Translations under genes and position numbers: made by a program
Part shown: piece by piece, positions 35,259 through 43,076 of the stretch
How positions within the stretch are numbered: position 1 is the stretch's first letter
Layout: each line of letters starts with the position of its first letter
Origin: Persicitalea sp963803495
GTDB lineage: Bacteria > Bacteroidota > Bacteroidia > Cytophagales > Spirosomataceae
Length of the DNA stretch: 64,000 bases
Assembly: GCA_963803495.1 (NCBI GenBank)
Contig: CAWDMP010000002.1
Coordinates: 1,178,001 to 1,242,000 of the forward strand
Reading direction: 5' to 3'
Notes under the pieces: generated by a model
Databases searched by the model: none
The model's input: the letters and a program-made list of their open reading frames with translations, nothing else
What the model was told of the DNA's origin: nothing

Positions 35259-35372
35259 GTTGAAGTGTTTAAAGTTGAAGTGTTTAATTTGAAATGCATC
35301 CTGGAAACAAATTTTTCGATGCTGGACACGTAGTCTGAATTAAACCTTTAAACTTTTCAACCTTTAAACTAA
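35259..35372. repeat. Imperfect palindrome of repeated words between sufS and sufE
   Basis: The left arm (about 35259-35290) repeats GTTGAAGTGTTTAA twice, and the right arm (about 35338-35371) is its imperfect complement, rich in CTTTAAAC and CTTTTCAAC. About 18 of 25 positions pair. The loop between them is about 48 nt. The build resembles the arms around the four-helix-bundle gene at 6.2 kb but encloses no gene. Confidence 0.55.
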
Positions 35373-35376
35373 CGAA

Positions 35377-35799
35377 ATGACCATCAACGAAAAACAAGAC
35401 GAGCTTATCGAGGACTTTGCGCTTTTTGATGATTGGGAGAGCAAATACGAATATATCATCGACATGGGCAAGCAGTTGGCTCCCATGCCGGAAGAAGCCA
35501 AGACCGAGGAGAACATCATCAAAGGCTGCCAGTCACGGGTGTGGCTCGATGCCAAAACCGACGGCGAGGTGGTCGACTTTAAAGCCGACAGCGATGCTAT
35601 CATCGTGAAAGGTTTGGTCAGCATGCTGGTAAAGGTACTGTCAGGCCACAATGCTGATGAAATTGCCCAAGCTGATCTGTATTTCATGGAGCGCATTGGC
35701 CTCCACCAACACCTGGCCCAGACCCGTTCCAATGGCTTGGCGAGTATGGTAAAGCAAATGAAAACCTATGGCTTAGCGTATCAAAGCTTAAACAGGTAA
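35377..35799 (+). CDS. sufE: Sulfur acceptor SufE
   Basis: This 140-residue SufE-family protein accepts persulfide from SufS and stimulates it. The acceptor is Cys51 in IIKGCQSRVWL. The C-terminal part has IGLHQHLAQTRSNGLASMV, which is typical. It is the fourth suf gene here and follows a 123-bp palindromic gap after sufS. Confidence 0.95.
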   Translation: MTINEKQDELIEDFALFDDWESKYEYIIDMGKQLAPMPEEAKTEENIIKGCQSRVWLDAKTDGEVVDFKADSDAIIVKGLVSMLVKVLSGHNADEIAQADLYFMERIGLHQHLAQTRSNGLASMVKQMKTYGLAYQSLNR

Positions 35800-35880
35800 T
35801 AGGTATTAGGTTATTAGGCGTTAGGTTTTTCTATCTGCTAATCAACTACCTAAAACCTAATAACCTAATACCTAACAACC
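35795..35880. repeat. Palindromic TATTAGGT-word repeat between sufE and sufT
   Basis: A perfect 19-bp inverted repeat (TAGGTATTAGGTTATTAGG at 35800-35818 and its complement at 35856-35874) sits within longer imperfect arms built from the word TATTAGGT. It fills the whole 86-bp gap and overlaps the end of sufE by a few bases. Confidence 0.7.
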
Positions 35881-35885
35881 GAAAA

Positions 35886-36212
35886 ATGGAAACGACAACA
35901 TTGACCGAAGCAGAACTGAAAGAAGAGATCGTGAAAGCGATCAAACGCGTGTACGACCCGGAGATTCCGGTAGACGTCTACGAATTGGGTCTGATCTACG
36001 ATTTGAAGATATTCCCGGTCAACAACGTGTACGTATCCATGACGCTGACCTCACCCGCTTGCCCATCGGCCGGTACCCTACCCGCCGAAGTGGAGCAGCG
36101 GATTCGGGAAGTGGAAGGCGTCAACGACGTAAGCCTGGAACTGACCTTCGATCCGCCCTACACGACTGAGATGATGTCGGAAGAAGCAAGGCTGGAGCTT
36201 GGGTTCATGTAA
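35886..36212 (+). CDS. sufT: SUF-associated DUF59 (MIP18) protein, SufT-like
   Basis: This 108-residue MIP18/DUF59-family protein acts in Fe-S cluster maturation or delivery. Motifs are VYDPEIPVDVYELGLIYDL (about 20-38) and LTSPACPSAGTLP, which contains the conserved Cys. It is the last clear suf gene in the operon. The PaaD family is the closest alternative, but the context makes the SUF role much more likely. Confidence 0.9.
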   Translation: METTTLTEAELKEEIVKAIKRVYDPEIPVDVYELGLIYDLKIFPVNNVYVSMTLTSPACPSAGTLPAEVEQRIREVEGVNDVSLELTFDPPYTTEMMSEEARLELGFM

Positions 36213-36325
36213 GTGAAGGGAGTTCCAAAGCCACAAAGTTTTTAAATTATGCCTACACGTTAAACTTAGAACCAAGTACCCAGTACTTTAAACAAATAAA
36301 CTCATAAACAAATAAACCGAAAACT

Positions 36326-36757
36326 ATGTATCCTCCACATTTGGTTGCCCCAATGAAAGCCGATCTGACTAGCGTCGGTTTTGAAGAACTCACTACTGCC
36401 GACGCGGTAGATACTTTTATGAAAAAAGCCGAAGGCGTTACGCTGGTGATGGTCAATTCGGTATGCGGTTGCGCTGCGGGTGCAGCCCGTCCCGGCGTGA
36501 AAGCCGCGCTGGCTGGTAGCGAAATCAAGCCCGATAACCTGGTGACCGTTTTCGCCGGGGTCGATACCGACGCGGTGAACAAGATGCGGGAGTATACCCT
36601 CCCCTACCCACCTTCGTCGCCCGCGATTGCCATGTTCAAAGATGACGAACTGATTCACTTCATCGAGCGTCACCACATCGAAGGTCGCTCTGCCGAGATG
36701 ATTGCTGAGCACCTCAAGATGGCGTTCAACGAATTCTGTGGCGAGAAAGCAGCGTAA
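36326..36757 (+). CDS. BrxA/BrxB family bacilliredoxin
   Basis: This 143-residue thioredoxin-fold protein belongs to the YphP/YqiW family, which removes bacillithiol from oxidised protein thiols or acts as a disulfide isomerase. It begins MYPPHLVAPM and carries the CGC active site at Cys47 and Cys49 (VNSVCGCAAG). It follows sufT in the same direction after 113 bp and precedes a terminator, so it may be cotranscribed with suf and protect Fe-S or thiol proteins under oxidative stress. Confidence 0.9.
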   Translation: MYPPHLVAPMKADLTSVGFEELTTADAVDTFMKKAEGVTLVMVNSVCGCAAGAARPGVKAALAGSEIKPDNLVTVFAGVDTDAVNKMREYTLPYPPSSPAIAMFKDDELIHFIERHHIEGRSAEMIAEHLKMAFNEFCGEKAA

Positions 36758-36807
36758 TTTTTGTTAATTTGTCTATCTACTTAGATTGATAAACTAGCAT
36801 TCTTCGA

Positions 36808-36845
36808 AAGCAAAGGCGGCCCTATCCGGTCGCCTTTGCTTTTTT
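36808..36845 (+). terminator. Rho-independent terminator after the suf-bacilliredoxin operon
   Basis: An 11-bp stem (AAGCAAAGGCG / CGCCTTTGCTT), extendable by three more pairs to a CTATCC loop, is followed by T6. It lies 50 bp after the bacilliredoxin stop. Confidence 0.9.
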
Positions 36846-36990
36846 GTGGGAAAATTTCTTTATTCAGAAACACAACGCCGAAACCGTTCAAGGTACTTAA
36901 AACCTAAACCCGTATTCTCACGTTAAGAAAGGAAATAGCAAACGCCCTTATTCACTCATTCCGAAATTCACTCATTCAAAATTAACCCAC

Positions 36991-38094
36991 ATGCAAGGCC
37001 ACCATTTTTCTGAATTTGTTCCTGGCGAGCAGGGACCCAACAGCAAGTTCGACGAACTGCTCAATATTTTTCAACAATTACTACTCATGACTTCTGGCAA
37101 CGTGGCCGAGGCCATGCAGTGGCTGAGCGAGCTCGACCGTCGGTACAATCTGACGAGCGATCAATACGGCATCGGCGACTTCTATGATGATCTCAAAAAG
37201 AAAGGGTACATCACCGAAGAGAATGGTGAAGGCAAAGTAGTGATTACGCCCAAAGCTGAGCAGAATATCCGCAAAAGCGCGCTGGACGAGATTTTCGGCA
37301 AGCTGAAACGCTCCAAATCCGACGGCAACCACCACACGCCCTTCACAGGTACGGGCGACGAAATGAGCAGCGATGTGCGCGCATTCCAGTTTGGTGATTC
37401 GCTGGATCAGATTTCGATGACCGAGTCGATTAAAAACGCTCAGATCAACCACGGAATCGGCGACTTTACTCTGATGGAGCAGGATTTGGAGGTAGTTCAG
37501 AAAGAGCAGAAAACGACCACGGCCACCGTCATGATGATCGACATCAGCCACTCCATGATCCTTTACGGAGAAGATCGCATCACCCCCGCCAAGAAGGTAG
37601 CGCTGGCCATGGCCGAACTCATCAAGACGAAGTACCCCAAAGATTCGCTCGATATCATCGTATTCGGCAACGACGCCTGGCAGATCCAAATCAAGGATTT
37701 GCCCTATCTCGAAGTCGGCCCCTACCATACCAATACCGTCGCTGGCTTGGAACTGGCGATGGATTTGCTGCGACGCAAGAAGACGCGCAACAAGCAGATT
37801 TTCATGATTACCGACGGAAAGCCGACCTGTCTGAAGGAGGGAATCAAATACTACAAAAACAGCTTTGGTCTCGATCGGAAAATCGTGAGCAAAACGTTGA
37901 CGCTGGCCGCACAATGCCGTCGGCTCGATATTCCCGTCACCACGTTCATGATTGCGTCGGACCCGTACTTGAAGCAGTTCGTCCAAAACTTCACGGAAGT
38001 CAACAATGGCCGGGCTTACTACAGCAATCTCCAGGGGTTGGGTGGCTTTGTTCTGGAAGACTTCCAGCGCAACCGTCGGAAGAATATGCGCTAA
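36991..38094 (+). CDS. VWA domain-containing protein
   Basis: This 367-residue protein has a C-terminal von Willebrand A domain (about 178-355) with the MIDAS motif DISHS (184-188), then TVAGLELA and FMITDGKPT. The N-terminal half is helical and carries a winged-helix-like segment (YGIGDFYDDLKKKGYIT). Such proteins usually pair with a MoxR-type AAA+ ATPase as metal-insertion or chaperone modules, but no MoxR gene is in the window. It stands alone between terminators, preceded by a 233-bp gap with a 16-bp-spaced direct repeat of ATTCACTCATTC (36950-36977). Confidence 0.85.
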   Translation: MQGHHFSEFVPGEQGPNSKFDELLNIFQQLLLMTSGNVAEAMQWLSELDRRYNLTSDQYGIGDFYDDLKKKGYITEENGEGKVVITPKAEQNIRKSALDEIFGKLKRSKSDGNHHTPFTGTGDEMSSDVRAFQFGDSLDQISMTESIKNAQINHGIGDFTLMEQDLEVVQKEQKTTTATVMMIDISHSMILYGEDRITPAKKVALAMAELIKTKYPKDSLDIIVFGNDAWQIQIKDLPYLEVGPYHTNTVAGLELAMDLLRRKKTRNKQIFMITDGKPTCLKEGIKYYKNSFGLDRKIVSKTLTLAAQCRRLDIPVTTFMIASDPYLKQFVQNFTEVNNGRAYYSNLQGLGGFVLEDFQRNRRKNMR

Positions 38095-38097
38095 AAT

Positions 38098-38141
38098 GGT
38101 TGACGGTTGACGGTTGACGGTTGACGGTTGACGGTTGACGG
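38098..38141. repeat. Tandem heptamer repeat (GGTTGAC)x6
   Basis: Six perfect copies of GGTTGAC plus GG lie directly after the VWA gene stop and before the bidirectional terminator. The period of 7 is not coding in any gene that I accept. Confidence 0.95.
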
Positions 38142-38167
38142 AAGTTTCGTCTTTATCTTGAAATACA

Positions 38168-38197
38168 AAAGCCCCCACTGAAACTCAGCGGGGGCTT
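38168..38197. terminator. Bidirectional terminator
   Basis: The stem AAAGCCCCC / GGGGGCTTT continues past one mismatch with CTGA / TCAG. It lies between the convergent VWA and LysM genes. Confidence 0.88.
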
Positions 38198-38225
38198 TCT
38201 AATTGACTATTGCGTCAGCTGGTAT

Positions 38226-38684
38226 TTACGCCTTGGCAGGAATACGAAGTACCTGACCGGGATAAATCTTGTCAGGATCGGACAGCATGGGCTTGTTGGC
38301 CTCAAAAATTTCTGAGTACTTGCCCATGTCGCCATACACTTCTTTGGCAATTTTCGACAAAGAATCGCCACTCTTGACGGTGTAATACGTAGCTTCAGGA
38401 GCGGGCTCCGCCACCGTCATGCGGTTGTCTACGGTAGCTACGCCTTCTACATTACCAACGGCCAGCGCGATTCTTTCGGAGTCGGCCTGCTTAGCCACTT
38501 CGCCTTCCAGTATCACCGTGTCGCTGGTCGTTTTCACTTGCAGCGTTTTGTAGGTGAGGCCCAAAGCCTTGATGTGTGCCATAAGGCCACTGGCGCGCAA
38601 CGGCGCGGCTTCGGGGGTAGGAGCGGCAGCTTCTTTGTTGAAAACTTTTTCACCTACTCCTTTTAAAAATGACATTAATCCCAT
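38226..38684 (-). CDS. BON/LysM peptidoglycan-binding protein (YgaU/Kbp-like)
   Basis: This 152-residue protein has a short N-terminal segment (MGLMSFLKGVGEKVF), a BON domain (about 40-95; VKTTSDTVILEGEVAKQADSE) and a C-terminal LysM domain (about 103-150; YTVKSGDSLSKIAKEVYGD and PDKIYPGQVLRIP). The order and length are those of E. coli YgaU/Kbp, a potassium-binding protein. There is no signal peptide, so it is probably cytoplasmic as in E. coli. The start at 38684 was chosen over a frame running 100 codons further, because the upstream part has no family match and MGL is the family start. Confidence 0.9.
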   Translation of the reverse strand: MGLMSFLKGVGEKVFNKEAAAPTPEAAPLRASGLMAHIKALGLTYKTLQVKTTSDTVILEGEVAKQADSERIALAVGNVEGVATVDNRMTVAEPAPEATYYTVKSGDSLSKIAKEVYGDMGKYSEIFEANKPMLSDPDKIYPGQVLRIPAKA

Positions 38685-38817
38685 GTTTCTTTTTGATTTA
38701 AATGGATAAAATTGAAATTTGATTGAGCCGTATCCAGCATATCTTGCTGTACCGGCCACGTTGAGACGTAAAATAATCGTACCGTCACTATACGTCCAAT
38801 GCATGTCGGCACAATTG

Positions 38818-39189
38818 TCAGGCCGCCTCGAGTCCCTCAGCCATGGAACAGAACCTATTTCTGAACAAGCTGTACCCCTGCTCAAAGTAAAATATTTCTT
38901 CCCGTAAGTACTTGCAGGCCTCAGGTTTTCGGATAGCTTTGGTTCTCTCAATTTCTGCCACTTGCTCACAGTTGCCTTCAGCAATTTCAGAGAGCATCTT
39001 GTCGATCAGTTGGCAGTACTGGTACAACTCCGCCATGATACGCGACAACTGGTCGGGGTGAATCTCCCTCTTCATGTTAAGTAAAAAACTCTCAAATATC
39101 GCCAATTCACGGCGGTTGAATTCGAGTTCGTTTTTCCAGAGCTGGCGTTCAAAGTTTCTACTCCGTTGGTTCAAATCGTGCTCAGTCAT
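38818..39189 (-). CDS. Hypothetical helical protein
   Basis: This 123-residue protein is predicted to be almost fully helical (NFERQLWKNELEFNRRELAIFESFLL; LSRIMAELYQYCQLIDKML), suggesting a coiled-coil bundle. I recognise no family. It lies 133 bp upstream of the LysM gene in the same direction. The C-terminal third contains several aromatic and Cys residues. Composition is normal for the region. Confidence 0.6.
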   Translation of the reverse strand: MTEHDLNQRSRNFERQLWKNELEFNRRELAIFESFLLNMKREIHPDQLSRIMAELYQYCQLIDKMLSEIAEGNCEQVAEIERTKAIRKPEACKYLREEIFYFEQGYSLFRNRFCSMAEGLEAA

Positions 39190-39409
39190 ACTCAGGGGGG
39201 ATAGGGTTAGTGCCCGCTCTTGCTATCATCATCATTTCTATCAGGGCCCTGACACGATAGGCTCAGCTCAGCGAAGAATTGGTCGTACAGGAATTTTATA
39301 AAAAACCATTTTAAGAAAATAGCACAAAAATTCCATTCCTCAAACAATTTCAACCATTACTTATTTTATTGTTTACCACTAAGCCCGGATTATTTCGCAC
39401 AAAAGGCCC

Positions 39410-39417
39410 TAGCTTTG
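39410..39417 (+). promoter_or_regulatory. Possible -7 box for the glpD-like gene
   Basis: TAGCTTTG at 39410-39417 fits TAnnTTTG, 35 bp before the chosen start. No convincing -33 element was seen, so support is weak. Confidence 0.3.
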
Positions 39418-39452
39418 CTCACCCACTTCTCCTGAGTACCCTTTTGCAAGCC

Positions 39453-41087
39453 ATGAACCGCTCCGAAAATCTCCATCGATTACAAACCGAGAATTTTGAC
39501 ATCTGCATTATAGGCGGTGGGGCAAGTGGCTCCGGCTGCGCGCTCGATGCGGCATTGCGAGGGTATAAAGTAGCGATGATCGACCGGAAAGATTTCGCTT
39601 CCGAAACCTCGTCGCGCTCTACCAAACTCATCCACGGTGGCGTAAGGTACCTCGAGCAGGCGTTTGCCAAGCTGGATTTTGCCCAGCTCAAGCAAGTCCG
39701 GCACGGACTCGAAGAGCGGCGGATCGTGATCAAAAATGCCCCCCATCTTGCCCGCCCGCTGGCCTTGTTGACGCCGGTATTTTCGCTGATCGAGGGACTG
39801 TACTACAGCATCGGACTTAAAATGTACGATTGGTTTGCCAACGACAAGACGCTCCCCAAGGGTAAATGGCTTTCTAAAAAAGAGGTGATGGCAAGAATGC
39901 CGACGCTCGACAAGAACAAACTGCACAGCGCGGTACTCTACTACGACGGTCAGCACGACGACGCCCGCTATTGCCTGGCGATTGTGCAATCGGCGCAAGA
40001 AAAGGGCGTGGCCGTTGCCAATTACGTACAGGTGGACGGTTTTGAAAAAAACGCCGACCAAAAACTAACGGCCGCGCAAGTGGAGGATACGCTGACCGGA
40101 GAGACGTTTTCGATCAAGGCCAGCGTATTCATTAATTGTACGGGTACCTTCGCCGATACCGTGCGGCAGATGGCCAACGCTACCCTACCCCACCGGATGC
40201 GGCCGAGCAAGGGCGTTCACATCGTGCTACCCTTTGAAGTACTGAACAGCCACGACGCCATGCTGATCCCCAAAACCAGCGACGGGCGGGTCGTGTTCGC
40301 CATTCCGTTCGAGGGGCAATTGGTAGTAGGTACTACCGATACTGAATTTAAAGATGGTACTAAGGAGCCATTTTTGGTAAAAAAGGAAGTCGATTTTTTG
40401 CTGGGCACCCTAAGTCCTTATTTGTTAAAAACACCAACGGCGGCGGAAGTAACGGCAGGCTTCGGCGGGCTGCGTCCGCTCCTGGCCGCCGACCCCAACA
40501 AATCCACCAAAGGCCTCACGCGCGACCACGAAGTCGAACACGACGACGTGTCCGATCTGGTGAGTCTGCTGGGAGGTAAATGGACTACCTACCGCCTGAT
40601 GGCGAAGGATGCGATAGACGAGGTCGAGGCTATGCTGGGCCAGAGCAACCCGTGTATGACTGCCGACCATATCCTGGTGGGCGGAGAGGACTTTGACTAC
40701 GAACACTGGAAGACAATCCAAAAAAAATACGAGCTGGGCGAGAACACGGCCAAGCATTTGATCTTAAAGTACGGATCGCGCGCTGATAAGGTGCTTGATC
40801 TTATAGAGGAAGACGCTACGCTAGCCGAGCGCCTGATCGCCCGCCTTCCTTACCTCAAAGCCGAAGTGGTGTACACCGCGCGCTATGAAATGGCCGTAAC
40901 GCCCCGCGACTTTTTAGCCCGACGCATCCGTATGGAAATCACTGATTGGAACTCCACGCTCGAATGCCTGCCGACCGTCTGCGACCTGATGGCCGCCGAA
41001 CTCGGCTGGGACGCCGCCACCGAACGCCGCATGGCGAACGACTACTCAGCGATGGTGCGGAGCTTTCAACGCGAAGCGGAGGTATAA
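39453..41087 (+). CDS. glpD: Aerobic glycerol-3-phosphate dehydrogenase (GlpD-like)
   Basis: This FAD-dependent, membrane-associated enzyme oxidises glycerol-3-phosphate to dihydroxyacetone phosphate and feeds the quinone pool. The 544-residue protein starts MNRSENLH at 39453. It has the FAD motif CIIGGGASGSGCALDAAL and the SSRSTKLIHGGVRYLE signature, then PSKGVHIVLP and TTDTEFK, with a C-terminal helical domain (about 400 onward). The open frame extends 28 codons further upstream, but those residues have no family counterpart and include the likely promoter. Confidence 0.93.
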   Translation: MNRSENLHRLQTENFDICIIGGGASGSGCALDAALRGYKVAMIDRKDFASETSSRSTKLIHGGVRYLEQAFAKLDFAQLKQVRHGLEERRIVIKNAPHLARPLALLTPVFSLIEGLYYSIGLKMYDWFANDKTLPKGKWLSKKEVMARMPTLDKNKLHSAVLYYDGQHDDARYCLAIVQSAQEKGVAVANYVQVDGFEKNADQKLTAAQVEDTLTGETFSIKASVFINCTGTFADTVRQMANATLPHRMRPSKGVHIVLPFEVLNSHDAMLIPKTSDGRVVFAIPFEGQLVVGTTDTEFKDGTKEPFLVKKEVDFLLGTLSPYLLKTPTAAEVTAGFGGLRPLLAADPNKSTKGLTRDHEVEHDDVSDLVSLLGGKWTTYRLMAKDAIDEVEAMLGQSNPCMTADHILVGGEDFDYEHWKTIQKKYELGENTAKHLILKYGSRADKVLDLIEEDATLAERLIARLPYLKAEVVYTARYEMAVTPRDFLARRIRMEITDWNSTLECLPTVCDLMAAELGWDAATERRMANDYSAMVRSFQREAEV

Positions 41088-41102
41088 ACTGGGTACTGGG
41101 CT

Positions 41103-41528
41103 TTATCTTGAATTCGCACCAATGATGAGTATTGCGGCCAAGTTCACTCCAAAGCCGATACCCCAGTTGGTCCAAACTTTTCTCTGCTTGATTTTCTTGG
41201 CTTTTTGGGTGTATCCAAGATAGTATTCTTGCTGCTTTATAAGATTCGGATCTGGATAACCGAGATTATCTATTTGGGGAGGTGTTGCCGACGTGGAAAT
41301 AGCTGGAACCAATCCGATCAAAGGTGATACAAGACTGGCGATCAACGTTCCAGTCCCAGCCGGTTTGTACTTTGCGTAATACCGTTCGGCGTCAAACTGG
41401 CCTTTGACATAAAGATTTTCATTTTTTGCAAAAATTCCGGTTGAATCCTGAACGTAGCCCACTTGGGCCTTTAGATCGGCGCAACCCAGAGCCGTCAGGA
41501 AGGCGAAAAGAAAAAGAGTGGTTTTCAT
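41103..41528 (-). CDS. Hypothetical exported protein
   Basis: This 141-residue protein has an N-terminal signal peptide (KTTLFLFAFLTALG), with either an atypical lipobox Cys (ALGC) or a signal peptidase I site after LKAQ. A short conserved-looking stretch follows (ENLYVKGQFDAERYYAKY), then a hydrophobic glycine-rich helix (TGTLIASLVSPLIGLVPA) and a C-terminal hydrophobic segment (WGIGFGVNLAAILIIGA). I do not recognise the family. It is convergent with glpD, 15 bp apart. Confidence 0.65.
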   Translation of the reverse strand: MKTTLFLFAFLTALGCADLKAQVGYVQDSTGIFAKNENLYVKGQFDAERYYAKYKPAGTGTLIASLVSPLIGLVPAISTSATPPQIDNLGYPDPNLIKQQEYYLGYTQKAKKIKQRKVWTNWGIGFGVNLAAILIIGANSR

Positions 41529-41796
41529 AAGTTTATCCTTTATAAAGAAGTGATAGATAAAGATATACGATGGCTACGCATATTACAATAAACGCACCAA
41601 ATTTTTTGGTCTCTAAAATATTTTCTGAAAAAGGCGACTGTGTAAAGCTAATCGTCAATACACCTCGTCGGCTAATTTAGAGAAATCAGCCATCGGCTAT
41701 ATTCGAACTAGAAGAAGTTATGAGTAAGTAGATTTGCTTACAGCTTATTGGCGAGCAAATCAAAGTTAAAACAGGCCAAGATCCGACGGCCGATTA

Positions 41797-42910
41797 CTAG
41801 AATCTAATCACCCCCTTCGCATTCCTGCCGTGGTGCATGTCGTCGAAGGCCTGGGCGAGATCGGTGAGGGGGTAGGTGCGGGTGATGAGTTCGTCTAGTT
41901 TGAGTTCGCCTGCTTTGTATAGGTTCAGGATTTTAGGAAAATCGCGTTCGGGATTACATTGGCCGTAGAGCGGATTGATGTACAGTTTGTCCCACTCGAA
42001 CAGGTTCATGTCGATGGTGATTTCCTGCTCGATACCACTCACCTGGCAAGCCAGGCCCGCGTTGCGGACCATCGCCAGCGGCGCGGCGCCGAGTTCGGGA
42101 ATGGCCGTGCACTCGAAGGCGTAGTCGGCCCCGCGTCCTTCGGTTAGTTTCTTTACTTCCTTGGCGGCTTCCAGCAGGCCTTTGTCTTCTCTTTTGGATC
42201 GAATGGTGTGCGTAGCGCCGTATTCCTTGGCCATCTCCAGCCGGTTTTCGCTGAGGTCGACCGCGATGATGGTACTGGCCCCGGCGATTCTGGCGCCCTG
42301 GATTACGTTCAGGCCCACGCCGCCCGCGCCCAGTACCACCACCGAACTACCCGCTTTCACTTTGGCGGCGTTGACGACCGACCCAAAGCCGGTCATGACG
42401 CCACAGCCCACGATGGCCGCCGACGCAAAGGGTACCTCGCCGTCGATTTTGACCACCGCCGCCTCGCGCACAATGGCCAGTTCGGCCATGGTACCTAGGC
42501 TGAATGATCGCTCGATGGGTTGCCGCTTTCCAAGTCGTCCGCGCTAACCCGGCGTGACCACCGCTGGCTTTATTGCCTGCCGTAACGGGCGAATTCACTT
42601 CGCAAATATGCTGGTTGCCTTCTTTGCACTGAAAACATTCACCACACGGAATGGCCCAGTTCAGGATCACGGCGTCGCCGGGCTTCACCTTCGTCACGTT
42701 CGGGCCTACCTCCCGCACGACGCCCGCGCCTTCGTGGCCCATCACGATGGGTTTGCCCCAGGAAAGCGAATCATAATCGGTGTGGCAGATGCCGGCGGCT
42801 TTGATTTCGACAAGTACTTCGTCGCCCTGCGGCGGGAAAACTTCGATGGTCTCGATGGTGAAGGTACCGTCGCCGGAGGCAATGGCGGCTTTTGCGGAGT
42901 GGGAGTTCAT
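41797..42910 (-). pseudogene. Zinc-dependent alcohol dehydrogenase, interrupted by a +1 frameshift
   Basis: Two overlapping frames together encode one complete class III-like zinc alcohol dehydrogenase of about 370 residues. The N-terminal frame (42910 to about 42525) has the catalytic-zinc Cys in AGICHTDYD, GHEGAGVV and the structural-zinc motif CGECFQCKEGNQHIC. The C-terminal frame has GCGVMTGFGSVVNAAKV and the NAD motif VLGAGGVGLNVIQGA. Removing one base of the GG (42523-42524, minus strand) joins TTWKAQPIERSFSLGTMAEL, the expected sequence. All family landmarks are intact, so an assembly error is more likely than true decay. Confidence 0.85.
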
Positions 42911-43004
42911 AAGCTTTCTGTTTTTGCAAATTTAGGATTTTCCCACGCCGCGAAGACGCTGTGTTTACAACAATTCTTTACACTTCGGGGCCTAGCCCAA
43001 ATTG

Positions 43005-43041
43005 GTTTGAAATGAATAAAGGGTTCTTTTGCCTATTTTTG
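43005..43041 (+). promoter_or_regulatory. Probable promoter of pgi
   Basis: TATTTTTG at 43034-43041 matches the -7 consensus, and TTTG at 43005-43008 is a possible -33 element with a slightly long 25-bp spacer. The pgi start lies 35 bp downstream. Confidence 0.45.
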
Positions 43042-43076
43042 CTTTATTCCATTCCCGAAACTACAAATTCAATCTC

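Noticed and set aside
38685..38984. 100-codon upstream extension of the LysM/BON gene
   Set aside because: The extension has no family match, overlaps the end of the next gene, and the YgaU/Kbp start MGL lies at 38684.
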